Part shown: positions 1 to 7,697 of the stretch, piece by piece | Numbering within the stretch: position 1 is the first letter of the stretch | Layout: each line of letters opens with the position of its first letter | Assembly: GCA_021789355.1 (NCBI GenBank) | Contig: JAJYJR010000027.1 | Location: 1 to 22,017, forward strand | Direction: 5' to 3' | Length of the DNA: 22,017 nt | DNA from: Chloroflexota bacterium | Lineage (GTDB): Bacteria; Chloroflexota; Limnocylindria; Limnocylindrales; CSP1-4 | Program-made: the position numbers and the translations under genes | The notes under the pieces: model-generated | Told to the model about the DNA's origin: nothing | Database searches by the model: none | The model's input: the letters and a program-made list of their open reading frames with translations, nothing else

Positions 1-373
1 CGCGGCGAAGACGCCCAGGCGCAGCTGGCGGGCGAGCGACGGCTGGCCGAGCAGGATGCCGGCGAACGGGCTCCGGCTGTCCATGTCGCTGTTCGTGAGC
101 AGGCGGAGCTCCTCGAGCTGCTATGCTCGAGACGTGGTTCTTGGCTGTCTGCTCCGAGATGCCGAGATCGGTCGCGATCTGCCGGTTGGTCCGGCCGCGG
201 GCGATGAGGACAAGGACCTCTTGCTCGCGCGGCGATAGCGGGGCGAAGACCTCCCCCGCTCGCGCGCCGAAGACCCACAGCGCGCCGAACTCGTCGAGGA
301 TCCGACTCGCCAGCGAGCCATGCGCCCTCCACGGGCCGGTGTGTCGGGGCGAGCCCTCGGGCCCCGACCAGTT
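1..373 (-). pseudogene. LuxR-type helix-turn-helix regulator remnant
   Basis: Reading the minus strand, 238-122 encodes a clear LuxR/NarL-type DNA-binding segment: it starts LSPREQEVL, continues through an [11 protein letters not shown] stretch and reaches the recognition-helix region [12 protein letters not shown]. About 40 codons upstream in the same frame ([21 protein letters not shown]) look coding. A TGA at 376-374 closes the frame and no ATG, GTG or TTG follows it before the motif, so no normal start exists. After the SSI the usual final helix (L.KL.V..RT) is missing. A neighbouring frame just past a TAG gives another coding-like stretch, [12 protein letters not shown], which runs off the window edge and could be a different partial gene with ATG at 84. 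I read this as a truncated or frameshifted regulator. A sequencing indel is the main alternative. Confidence 0.45.
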
Positions 374-498
374 TCACGATGTTGCGCGTTCAACATCCTG
401 GGAGGCGGTCCGGCGTACCTGAGAATGGGCCGCCTACTCCTCCGGCATCCGCGCCCTCCTCGAGGGGCACGCTAGCCACTGTGCACCGGAGGACTTCA

Positions 499-1614
499 CT
501 AACCCGCGCTGTACTTCTCTGCGAACTCCCGATAGCGGCTTGTCACCTCATGCGCGGCCTCGACGATCGAGGAGAGCTCATACCTCTCGTAGTCCCAGCC
601 GAAGACATCGTGAATCACTGACCTGGCGTGCTCCGTTAGTATCACGTCGCCGGCGGCCGTTATGCTCTCGATACCGTCGAGTCGCTGACCTTCCAGATTC
701 ACTTTCAGGGCGTCGTCCTCGCTGACGCCTTCCGGCAGGAGCACGTCGACCTTCCCGTTATGCAAGCAGATGGGATACCCGCCGACGAGACCGTTCGGGC
801 CCGGCGCGTGTGCCTCGATCGGCTCGTGTCCCACCAGGGCAAGCGCCTTCTGGGCGGCTGACGCGGCGATCAGCCAGGTGTCCTCGAAACCGGGCGGGAA
901 GTTCTCGGTGCCAGCGAGCAGGAGACGGGGAACATCCACCTGGTCGGTGATATCCACCCCGTCCACGGCGATGCGGCAGATCAGGGGTATGTCGGAGGTC
1001 CGCCGGCCCTCGAGGACCGCGGCATTTACCCAGTGGTGTCCCACCATGCGAACCTTCACGTGACCAACAGGCACCCCGCGCTCCTGGGCCACGGCGAAGG
1101 CGAGCGGCGGGACGAGCTCCTCGATGTTCCCGGCCCCCACCGCGGGAGATAGCCCGACGTTAGCCAAGGCCACGTTCGTCGCGTCGGCAAAGGCCATGTT
1201 GACGACCGGCGGCGTCAACTCGGCGTCTCGCAGGGCCGTCATCAGTGTGTACGCCGGGGCGAGATGCGCCGGCAGCCAGACGCCGAGCCCGGCGGAGTGG
1301 ACGACCTCCCAGATGTCACGTGGCAGACGCAGGATCACATGCCAGGACTGCATGCTCGCGGTGTTCACGACGATGTCCGGCCGAAACTCCCGAAGTAGCC
1401 CAGCCATCGAGCCCACGTCGAGCGCGTCGACAGCCTGAAAGCGGATGGTCGTCGGGCGACCGAGCAGCGCGGCCGCGTACCGCGCCATGTTGGCCCGGCC
1501 AACGAGCCGCGCATTGACGTCCACGGCGAGGATCTCGTCGAACGCTCGCTCGTCCGCCAGGATCTGCAGCGTCCGCCAGCCGAGTTCCCCCTGTCCAAGT
1601 ACCAGGCACTTCAC
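499..1614 (-). CDS. Saccharopine dehydrogenase-like NAD(P)-binding oxidoreductase
   Basis: This 371-residue protein starts MKCLVLGQGELG, a Rossmann dinucleotide-binding loop (GxGxxG at residues 7-12). An acidic residue at the end of the second strand (D32 in AVDVNAR) favours NAD over NADP. The middle, with FRPDIVVNTASMQSW, is typical of the saccharopine dehydrogenase/homospermidine synthase-like fold, where the N-terminal Rossmann half is followed by a mixed alpha/beta substrate domain. The start is GTG at 1614, overlapping the amidohydrolase stop by four bases (GTGA), so translation is probably coupled. It is the last gene of the importer operon. By family it would act on an amino- or imino-acid-like compound in the cytoplasm, and the context suggests it oxidises or reduces the product of the upstream hydrolase. 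True saccharopine dehydrogenase activity (lysine pathway) is not supported by the context. Confidence 0.85.
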   Translation of the reverse strand: MKCLVLGQGELGWRTLQILADERAFDEILAVDVNARLVGRANMARYAAALLGRPTTIRFQAVDALDVGSMAGLLREFRPDIVVNTASMQSWHVILRLPRDIWEVVHSAGLGVWLPAHLAPAYTLMTALRDAELTPPVVNMAFADATNVALANVGLSPAVGAGNIEELVPPLAFAVAQERGVPVGHVKVRMVGHHWVNAAVLEGRRTSDIPLICRIAVDGVDITDQVDVPRLLLAGTENFPPGFEDTWLIAASAAQKALALVGHEPIEAHAPGPNGLVGGYPICLHNGKVDVLLPEGVSEDDALKVNLEGQRLDGIESITAAGDVILTEHARSVIHDVFGWDYERYELSSIVEAAHEVTSRYREFAEKYSAG

Positions 1615-2861
1615 GAGACAGCCTCCCTTCCATCACTCGAGACGACCGCGCCGTTGGCGATGACTGCTGCAGTCCGTTCCGCGCCGATGACGGCCCCCAC
1701 GTCGTCGAGCGGGGACACCCCGCCGTCTAGCACAAGGAGGTCGGCACGCCTCCCAACCTCGATCCTGCCCACCTCATCACCGAGTCCGAGGACGCCGGCG
1801 GCGACGCACGTGGCGGCCTCGAGGCAGGTAACGGCGTCGAGCCCGGCGTTGCGGAGACAGCGGAGCTCCTCGGCGTTTCGGCCGAACGGCGTGAGAGGCT
1901 CGGCGAACGTGTCGGTGCCCATCGCAATGGGGACACCGAGTTCGTGCGCCAGTCGGACACTCGCCCCGGCGTCTGCCACGATGCCCTGTGCCGCCTCCAT
2001 CGCGTACGTCGGCACATCGCCTCCGTGCCCCGCCGCGGTTCGCTCGAGAAACGCCAGCGTGGTGACGAGGGGAACGCCACGCATCGCCATTTCATGCGCG
2101 ACCTCCTCGTCCAGATAGAAGCCGTGTTCGATGACGTCGACGCCCGCCCGGACGCACTCCTTCGTCGCCGGCAGCCCCTCACAGTGCGCGCCGACCGGGA
2201 GTCCCACCGCGTGGGCTTCGGTGACGATCATCGAAAGCTCTTCGGGTGTGAGGTGCGAGTGCCGCGGATCGTCGCGCTCGGAGAGGACGCCTCCGGTCGC
2301 CCACACCTTCACCCACCTTGCGCCAGCCCGCGCGATCTGCCGTACGGCTCGTCGGCATTGCTCTGGCCCGTCGACGACGAGCGCCATGAAAGGCTGCTCC
2401 TGCACCCAGGTCAGCGGCAGCGAGTGGACGTCGCCGTGACCTCCGGTGCGCGAGATCCCGAGATACGCGGGCACGACGCGGGGGCCCGCCGCTTCGCCGG
2501 ACGCGATCGCTTCAGCGAGCGCGACGCCGACCCTACTGCCTGCGTCGCGCACCGACGTGAACCCGGCCGCGAGGACGCGGCGTGCGTCTGCGGCGGCTCG
2601 TAGGGCCGAGCGAAGAGGCGGGTCGATGGCCCAATAGACGGGATCCGAGCGCCGAGCGCCGAAGAAGTGCATGTGGCAATCGATGAGGCCCGGCACGATC
2701 CACCGGTCCGTGCAGTCGATCACCTGAACCGCAGTACCACCCAGCGTGGCGGCGCCGACCGAGACGATGCGGCCGTCCGAGATCCGCACGTCATGCCCAG
2801 TCAGGACCTCATCGCCGTTGCCTGTCCATAGATGGCCGTTGCGCAGCAGCAGGTCGCTCAT
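1611..2861 (-). CDS. Metal-dependent amidohydrolase (imidazolonepropionase/Xaa-Pro dipeptidase-like)
   Basis: This 416-residue enzyme belongs to the amidohydrolase superfamily. It shows the full metal set: HxH in IDCHMHF (H63, H65), a lysine in WVKVWATGG (K185, the usual carboxylated bridge), H226 in GAHCEG, H246 in VIEHG and the catalytic aspartate in MGTDTF (D317). The N-terminal LLLRNGHLWTGNG and C-terminal RRADLLVLDG segments form the small beta-sandwich typical of this class. Members hydrolyse C-N bonds in cyclic amides, N-acyl amino acids or prolyl dipeptides. No signal peptide is visible, so it should act in the cytoplasm. The ATG at 2861 has GGAGG about six bases upstream. It sits 30 bases behind livF and overlaps the oxidoreductase gene, which implies it cleaves the imported substrate. 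The exact substrate cannot be read from sequence. Confidence 0.92.
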   Translation of the reverse strand: MSDLLLRNGHLWTGNGDEVLTGHDVRISDGRIVSVGAATLGGTAVQVIDCTDRWIVPGLIDCHMHFFGARRSDPVYWAIDPPLRSALRAAADARRVLAAGFTSVRDAGSRVGVALAEAIASGEAAGPRVVPAYLGISRTGGHGDVHSLPLTWVQEQPFMALVVDGPEQCRRAVRQIARAGARWVKVWATGGVLSERDDPRHSHLTPEELSMIVTEAHAVGLPVGAHCEGLPATKECVRAGVDVIEHGFYLDEEVAHEMAMRGVPLVTTLAFLERTAAGHGGDVPTYAMEAAQGIVADAGASVRLAHELGVPIAMGTDTFAEPLTPFGRNAEELRCLRNAGLDAVTCLEAATCVAAGVLGLGDEVGRIEVGRRADLLVLDGGVSPLDDVGAVIGAERTAAVIANGAVVSSDGREAVS

Positions 2862-2891
2862 TCCCGCCTCCCAGTGTCGTCCCGGGCACGC

Positions 2892-3614
2892 CTAGACATA
2901 GAGCTCTCCCAGACGCCTCCGCGGATCGGGGCCAAGGTCGCTCGTCAGGCCCTCGAACACGACTCGGCCACGCCGCAACACGACCAGTCGCTGGCACAGG
3001 GCGAGAGCGACGTCGACGTTCTGCTCCACGAGCAAGAGGGCGAGGCCGCCACCGGTCAGCTGTTGCAGCAAGCCGACGATCTCCTTGACCACGACCGGGG
3101 CGAGCCCGGCCGTCGGTTCGTCCAGGAGCAGCACGCGAGGGCGTCCCATCAACGCTCGTGCGATCGCGAGCATCTGGCGCTCGCCGCCGCTGAGCGAGCC
3201 GGCGGGCTGCTGGAGACGCTCGGCGAGACGGGGGAACACGCGGAGCAGCCGATCGCGCCAGTCACCCGAGTTGGCCTCGCCACCCCGCGTCGCGACGGCG
3301 CCGAGCCTGAGGTTGTTCTCAACGCTCAACCGAGGAAAGAGATCCTGCCCCTGCGAGACCTGCGCCAACCCGAGTCGAGCCAGTTCGTGCGGTTGGCGCC
3401 CCGTCACATCGAGCGCGTCGAGTCGAACGCTCCCGCCGCGCTTGTCGAGAAAGCCGCAGATCGCGTCGATCGCCGATGTCTTGCCGGCGCCGTTCGGGCC
3501 GAGCAAGCCCACGGTCTCTCCCGCAGCGACGGTGAACGTGAGGCCATCCACGACGGGGTTTCCGCCTCGAAGCGCGGTGAGTCCTTGGACCGCCAGCCGG
3601 TCAGTATCGGTCAT
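2892..3614 (-). CDS. livF: Branched-chain amino acid-type ABC transporter ATPase, LivF-like
   Basis: The protein has 240 residues, normal for LivF. It carries Walker A GPNGAGKT (39-46), a Q-loop in the SQGQDLFPRLSV stretch (86-97), the ABC signature LSGGE (141-145), Walker B VLLLDEP (161-167) and the LivF-typical LLVEQN in place of a histidine switch. It is one of two ATPases that power a LivHM permease on the cytoplasmic face. The start ATG at 3614 lies inside the end of livG (14-base overlap), indicating translational coupling. The family name refers to leucine/isoleucine/valine, but many such transporters carry amides, urea or aromatic acids, and the downstream hydrolase suggests a specialised substrate. 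Confidence 0.93.
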   Translation of the reverse strand: MTDTDRLAVQGLTALRGGNPVVDGLTFTVAAGETVGLLGPNGAGKTSAIDAICGFLDKRGGSVRLDALDVTGRQPHELARLGLAQVSQGQDLFPRLSVENNLRLGAVATRGGEANSGDWRDRLLRVFPRLAERLQQPAGSLSGGERQMLAIARALMGRPRVLLLDEPTAGLAPVVVKEIVGLLQQLTGGGLALLLVEQNVDVALALCQRLVVLRRGRVVFEGLTSDLGPDPRRRLGELYV

Positions 3615-4356
3615 GGCTCACATCTCCACCCAGGTAGGCCTCGATCACACCGGGGTCGGCCCGAACGTCCGCCGCGGTCCCCTGTGCAATCAGGCGGCCG
3701 AAGTTCATAGCCGCGACCTCGTCTGCGACGCCAAAGACAAGCTCGGTGTCGTGGTCGGTCATCAGCACTCCGACGCCCTGCCCGGTCACCGTCCGGATCG
3801 CGTCGGCGAGGGCGGCGCGTTCGGCCTCGGTGAGGCCGACGCCGGGCTCGTCAAGCAGCATGAGCGAGGGCTGCGCGGCGAGGGCACGAGCCAGCTCGAC
3901 TTGCCGCCTGATACCGGCCGCAAGTTCGCCGCTCAGGCGTTCGGCCACCTGGCGGAGCCCGAGATCGGCGAGGTGGTCGAGCGCGACCGACCGGAGCGCC
4001 GCGTGTGGCACGCCGCGGCCATGCACCCTCGATCGTTGGTCCAGCCCCAGGACGACGTTCTCGAGCGCGGTCATCTCGGGGATCAGGCCGCCGAGCTGAA
4101 AGGTGCGCGCGACCCCGAGCAGTGCGCGGCGATGCGGAGGGAGGTGCGAGACATCTTGCCCGGCCAGCACTACGCGGCCACTCGTCAGGACCACGAGTCC
4201 GGAAACGGCGTTGAAGAGTGTCGTCTTGCCGGCGCCGTTCGGCCCGATCAGCCCGAGCACTCGGCCCGCATGCAGGCTGATGGAGACGCCCGCGACCGCC
4301 TTCAGTCCGCCGAACGCGACCGTGGCGTCGGTGACAGAGAGAAGAGGCTCGCTCAT
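3601..4356 (-). CDS. livG: Branched-chain amino acid-type ABC transporter ATPase, LivG-like
   Basis: The protein has 251 residues, starting MSEPLLSV at the ATG at 4356. This start overlaps the livM stop by four bases (ATGA). Walker A is GPNGAGKT (38-45), the LivG-typical FQLGGLIPEMT segment lies near 86-96, Walker B is LMLLDEP (165-171) and the H-switch is MTDHD (199-203). The signature region reads LAAGIRRQVELARAL (145-159) where LivG normally has L-P-Y-G followed by QRR-type residues, so the usual serine/tyrosine and glutamine are replaced. The frame stays open far upstream inside livM, but that extension is only a shadow of the permease gene. With LivF it forms the heterodimeric motor of the importer. 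The function call rests on domain content and perfect operon context. Confidence 0.93.
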   Translation of the reverse strand: MSEPLLSVTDATVAFGGLKAVAGVSISLHAGRVLGLIGPNGAGKTTLFNAVSGLVVLTSGRVVLAGQDVSHLPPHRRALLGVARTFQLGGLIPEMTALENVVLGLDQRSRVHGRGVPHAALRSVALDHLADLGLRQVAERLSGELAAGIRRQVELARALAAQPSLMLLDEPGVGLTEAERAALADAIRTVTGQGVGVLMTDHDTELVFGVADEVAAMNFGRLIAQGTAADVRADPGVIEAYLGGDVSHDRY

Positions 4357-5363
4357 GCGAAAGGCTCGCGCAGTCGCGGCCACTGCCGCACGAGGGTGCC
4401 GTACAGCCCGCCGCGGAAGAAGAGCACACTGAGGAGCAGCGCCAGCCCAAAGCCGATTTCGGCGAGCCCGGTGAGCTCGCGGAAGAACTCGGCCGCGACC
4501 ACGAGCACGACGGCAGCGATGGCGCCACCGCGCAAGGATCCCAGTCCCCCGACGACGACGATCAGGAAATGGAAGATCAGCTCGTGCAGGTCGAACGACT
4601 GCGGGTACACCTGCCCGTTGAGGTAGGCGAACCAGACCCCCGCGGCACCGAAACAGGCTGCACCAATCGCCTGCGCGGCCACTTTCGCGCGGCGCACGTC
4701 TATCCCGAGGGCAGCCGCCGACGCTTCGCTCTGCCGCAGAGCCTGCCACGCCCGACCGAGACGTGTCGTCCGCAGCCATGACGCGAAAGCGAAGCCAACC
4801 ACGGCCAACGCGAGCCCGACGTAGTAGCGCTCGTAGTCCGAGCCGAGCGTGCGGCCGCCCAGGAGCGCCAGGTACGGTGCCGGCACCGCGAACCCCGCGA
4901 CGCCCCTCGTGACCGCCGGCAGGTTCTCGTAGACGAACTGCAGGAAGTACGTGAACGCTATGGTCACGATCGACAAGTAGTATCCGCTCAGTCGGATCGT
5001 GAGGGCGGCGAGCGCGCCGCCGAGGACGAGGCAGCTCGCCACACCAATGCCGATCGCGAGCTCGACCGGTAGATTGAACGTTGCGCCGAGCAGCGCCCCG
5101 GTGTACGCGCCGAACCCGAAGAAGGCTGCGCTGGTGAACGCGAACTGCCCGGTCCAGCCGAGGATGATCGTGAGCCCGATCGCGATCGGGACGTACGCGA
5201 GCGCGAGGTTCGCGAGGAAGATGGAGTACCCATCGAGGAACGCCGGGACGATGAGAGCGCTGGCCAGGACCGATACGTAGAGTGCTGCGCCGCGCCGTGC
5301 CGGGAGCCACGCGCGCAGGGCTTTGACGGCGTCGCCAACGGTCGGCATGCTGCTCGCCATCAC
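4353..5363 (-). CDS. livM: Branched-chain amino acid-type ABC permease, LivM-like
   Basis: This is a 335-336 residue integral membrane protein with about eight to ten hydrophobic helices, for example ALAYVPIAIGLTIILGW and LIVVVGGLGSLRGGAIAAVV. It carries the LivM cytoplasmic loop LRQSEASAAALGIDVRRAK that docks the ATPases. Two starts are possible: GTG at 5363 (GTGA overlap with livH) or ATG at 5360 (TGATG overlap). Either gives nearly the same protein. The gene is flanked in frame-coupled fashion by livH and livG. It forms half of the inner-membrane channel. The order H-M-G-F is the standard one for this transporter class. Confidence 0.93.
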   Translation of the reverse strand: MMASSMPTVGDAVKALRAWLPARRGAALYVSVLASALIVPAFLDGYSIFLANLALAYVPIAIGLTIILGWTGQFAFTSAAFFGFGAYTGALLGATFNLPVELAIGIGVASCLVLGGALAALTIRLSGYYLSIVTIAFTYFLQFVYENLPAVTRGVAGFAVPAPYLALLGGRTLGSDYERYYVGLALAVVGFAFASWLRTTRLGRAWQALRQSEASAAALGIDVRRAKVAAQAIGAACFGAAGVWFAYLNGQVYPQSFDLHELIFHFLIVVVGGLGSLRGGAIAAVVLVVAAEFFRELTGLAEIGFGLALLLSVLFFRGGLYGTLVRQWPRLREPFA

Positions 5364-6226
5364 GTCACGTCGTTCGTGCCGAACAGGCCGGCCGGACGGA
5401 CGATCAGCACGAGAATGATGACCACGAAACCCGCCGCATCTCCGAGCGCCGTCGAGACGTAGTAGGCCCCGGCGACTTCGGCGATGCCCACGAGGAGGCC
5501 TCCGACGATCGCGCCGGGGAGACTACCGAAGCCGCCAAGTGTCATCGCCGCGAAGCCGAGGATCAGGGGACGACTGCCCATGTCGGCGCTGACCTGCAGG
5601 AACGGCGCAGCAAGGATTCCGGAGATGGCGCCGAGAGCGCCTCCGACACCCCACATCACCGCCGCGATGCGGCGCGTGTCGATCCCGACGAGCGCCGCTC
5701 CGCGCGGGCTCTGTGCGCTTGCCTTGAGGATGAGGCCGAGCTCGGTGCGCTCGAACATCCAGAAGAAGACGAGGGCCGTCACCACGAGGACGCTCGCCGT
5801 CACGAGATCCTGCGGATTCGCGCGCACGCCGGCGAGATCGAGGAACGGACCGGGGATGAGGGGAGGCATGGGCCGCTCGTCCCCTATCACTAGGCGTGCA
5901 CTCCCGAGCAGCATGAACGAGACGGCGATCGTGGCGAAGACCTGCGTCAGGTGCGGCGCCTTGAGCAGCCGCTCGTAAACCAGCTTGTCGATGGCGAGGC
6001 CGACAGCGAAAGCCACGGCAAGCGCGATCGCGCCCGCCACGAGATAGGGCAGACCGAATGCCTCGATCCCGAGGTACGCGACGACGGCCCCTAGCATGAA
6101 GTTCTCCCCATGCATGAAGTTGAGGACCGTCGTCGCGCGGTATACGACCGCCAGCCCGAGGGCCATGAGGGCGTAGATGGCGCCCTGACCCAGCCCGCTC
6201 ACGAGGACCTGGGCGAACTCGATCAC
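5360..6226 (-). CDS. livH: Branched-chain amino acid-type ABC permease, LivH-like
   Basis: The permease has 288 residues. Family hallmarks are the N-terminal GLGQGAIYALMALGLAVVY, the LNFMHGENFMLGA motif (family form LNFAHGE), the cytoplasmic coupling loop SAQSPRGAALVGIDTRR and the glycine-rich TLGGFGSLPGAIVGG near the C-terminus. About eight hydrophobic segments are visible. The start is GTG at 6226 with no strong Shine-Dalgarno. It follows the binding-protein gene after 42 bases, so it is the first gene of the tightly coupled H-M-G-F block. It pairs with LivM to form the membrane pore. Confidence 0.93.
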   Translation of the reverse strand: MIEFAQVLVSGLGQGAIYALMALGLAVVYRATTVLNFMHGENFMLGAVVAYLGIEAFGLPYLVAGAIALAVAFAVGLAIDKLVYERLLKAPHLTQVFATIAVSFMLLGSARLVIGDERPMPPLIPGPFLDLAGVRANPQDLVTASVLVVTALVFFWMFERTELGLILKASAQSPRGAALVGIDTRRIAAVMWGVGGALGAISGILAAPFLQVSADMGSRPLILGFAAMTLGGFGSLPGAIVGGLLVGIAEVAGAYYVSTALGDAAGFVVIILVLIVRPAGLFGTNDVT

Positions 6227-6268
6227 TGCACGCGGCCGCCGCCGGGTGCCGGCCCCTGGAGACAGCAG

Positions 6269-7549
6269 CTACTGGTCGAGCTTGAGGTAGTCCGCGTACG
6301 TAGATACGACCACGAGCCCGGAGCCGGACGATTGCTTGGGATCGAGATGAGCGAACGTAACCGTCGCCGCACCGCGCCTCGTGCTCGGGTCGGCTGGGTC
6401 GAAGGGCGCGAAGGAGATGGCGCTCGCGTTGACGGGCGTGTCGAAGTTGTGCAGGGACTCCATCGTCCGGATGTAGTTTGCCCACGTGAGGTCGTTCCCC
6501 ATCCGCTTGAGCACCTCGATATTGACGAGCGCCCCCGTGATCGCGAGCAGCGCGTTCGAATCGAAGGTGTCCTGGGGGTAGTACTTCTTCAGCAGCTGCC
6601 GGTAGGGGTCGTACGCGTGCGAATCGACCGGCTGCTTGTACATCCAGGCACTGAAGAAGTTCATGACCGCGGGCCGGTTACCCACCCGGGCAACCTGGTC
6701 ATCCGGGGTCGTCGTGTTGCCTGTGATGACCGGGGCCTTCAGGCCCAGCGCATACGCATCGCGCAGGAATACTGACATCGGCTGCGGGTAGGCAAACACG
6801 ACGGCGAAGTCCGGCTTCGCCGCGATGACATGCTGGACCTGAGCGGTCGCGTCGCCGGTCGTCCTCGCGATCTGCTCCTCATCCACGATCTGGAGCGCAC
6901 TCCCCGTGATCGCCTTCTTGACGCCGTTCACCCAGCCGAGCCCCCAGTCGTCCTGCTCGGAGACAACGGCGATCCGCGGACCCGCGGACGCGGCAGCGGC
7001 CTTCAGAAAGGCGGCGATCTGCGCGGAGATGTCAGGCTGGGTCGGATCGGGCTGGAAGACATTGCGAAGCGGTGGGTCGGTGGTTGCCCCCGTCGACGCC
7101 GAGTTGATGAGGAGGGGAATGCCGCTGCTCTTCACGATCGGCAGGCCGGCGATGAGGGCGTCGCTGCAGATGCCTCCGTGGAGCATGAACACCTTCTGGC
7201 GGTCGATCAGATCCTTCAGGACGAGTTGCTCCGTGGTGGGGTCGCACTGGTCATCCTCGGAGACGATGTCCAGCTTGCGGCCGTTGATCCCACCCTCCGC
7301 GTTCTGCTGCTGGTAGATCGCATCCACCATGTGCTGTGCCTTGCCGAAGGCGGCCGCGCTTCCAGACAGCGGGGCGAAGAGGCCGATCTTGATGCTATTG
7401 GCGGTGATGCCGGGTGCCGATCCACCGGGGGAGGTCGCAGCCGCACTGGGTGGTTGCGATGGCTCCGCTCCGCGGCACCCCGTCACGACCAGCGCGACGA
7501 CGACCAGCGCTCCGGACCACCGGCGCCTCCCAGCCAGGTATCGGATCAT
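6269..7549 (-). CDS. ABC transporter substrate-binding lipoprotein, LivJ/LivK-like (Peripla_BP_6)
   Basis: This 426-residue secreted lipoprotein is the solute receptor of the importer. The ATG at 7549 has AGGAGG about five bases upstream. An earlier in-frame start would run through the promoter and operator and is rejected. The signal peptide has arginines (RRRW), a hydrophobic stretch and the lipobox VTGC (C25). A Ser/Pro-rich spacer follows, then the type I periplasmic-binding fold: IKIGLFAPLSGSAAAFG, NAEGGINGRKLDIVSEDDQ and RIAVVSEQDDWG. These are the standard family blocks. Membrane anchoring by lipid would suit a monoderm cell. The 42-base gap to livH and the shared promoter upstream make it the first gene of the operon. 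The ligand is unknown. Leucine, amides and aromatic acids are all handled by this family. Confidence 0.9.
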   Translation of the reverse strand: MIRYLAGRRRWSGALVVVALVVTGCRGAEPSQPPSAAATSPGGSAPGITANSIKIGLFAPLSGSAAAFGKAQHMVDAIYQQQNAEGGINGRKLDIVSEDDQCDPTTEQLVLKDLIDRQKVFMLHGGICSDALIAGLPIVKSSGIPLLINSASTGATTDPPLRNVFQPDPTQPDISAQIAAFLKAAAASAGPRIAVVSEQDDWGLGWVNGVKKAITGSALQIVDEEQIARTTGDATAQVQHVIAAKPDFAVVFAYPQPMSVFLRDAYALGLKAPVITGNTTTPDDQVARVGNRPAVMNFFSAWMYKQPVDSHAYDPYRQLLKKYYPQDTFDSNALLAITGALVNIEVLKRMGNDLTWANYIRTMESLHNFDTPVNASAISFAPFDPADPSTRRGAATVTFAHLDPKQSSGSGLVVVSTYADYLKLDQ

Positions 7550-7579
7550 GGCAGCTCCTCCTGAGCCATCCCGACTTCC

Positions 7580-7585
7580 ATTATA
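7580..7585 (-). promoter_or_regulatory. Predicted -10 box of the importer operon
   Basis: On the minus strand this hexamer reads TATAAT, a perfect sigma-70 -10 element in an otherwise GC-rich sequence. It lies 31 bases before the binding-protein ATG, giving a leader of roughly 25 bases that includes the AGGAGG ribosome site. The matching -35 region (around 7603-7608) is poor, GGCAAA at best, which fits a regulated promoter. Its last bases fall inside the adjoining palindrome. Confidence 0.45.
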
Positions 7586-7603
7586 CGAAAATGCTTTTCG
7601 TAT
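7583..7603. promoter_or_regulatory. Perfect palindrome, likely IclR operator
   Basis: Arms ATACGAAAA (7583-7591) and TTTTCGTAT (7595-7603) are exact reverse complements around TGC. It is the only AT-rich palindrome of this quality in the 148-base gap between the divergent IclR gene and the importer operon. It overlaps the operon's -10 box. A weak plus-strand promoter can be drawn with TACTAT at 7619-7624, whose -35 region would lie in the right arm. IclR-family dimers bind short AT-containing palindromes between divergent genes, so repression of the operon plus autoregulation is the natural model. Confidence 0.55.
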
Positions 7604-7697
7604 TTGCCGGAAGGGCACTACTATATCAGGCGATGCAAGGGTCCCAAGAGGCCGGACCGACCTCCATTCGGTCCACAGGACGACGAGGGGGCCGCGG

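Noticed and set aside
445..470. GC-rich inverted repeat after the operon end as a terminator
   Set aside because: The pairing is imperfect and there is no T-run on the transcribed minus strand.
4357..5310. Upstream extension of the LivG frame
   Set aside because: The extra residues are a frame shadow of livM. The ATG at 4356 gives the family-length protein and an ATGA overlap.
7329..7697. Longer start for the IclR regulator
   Set aside because: The extension is antisense to the binding protein and crosses the operator. The ATG at 7698 matches the family start.
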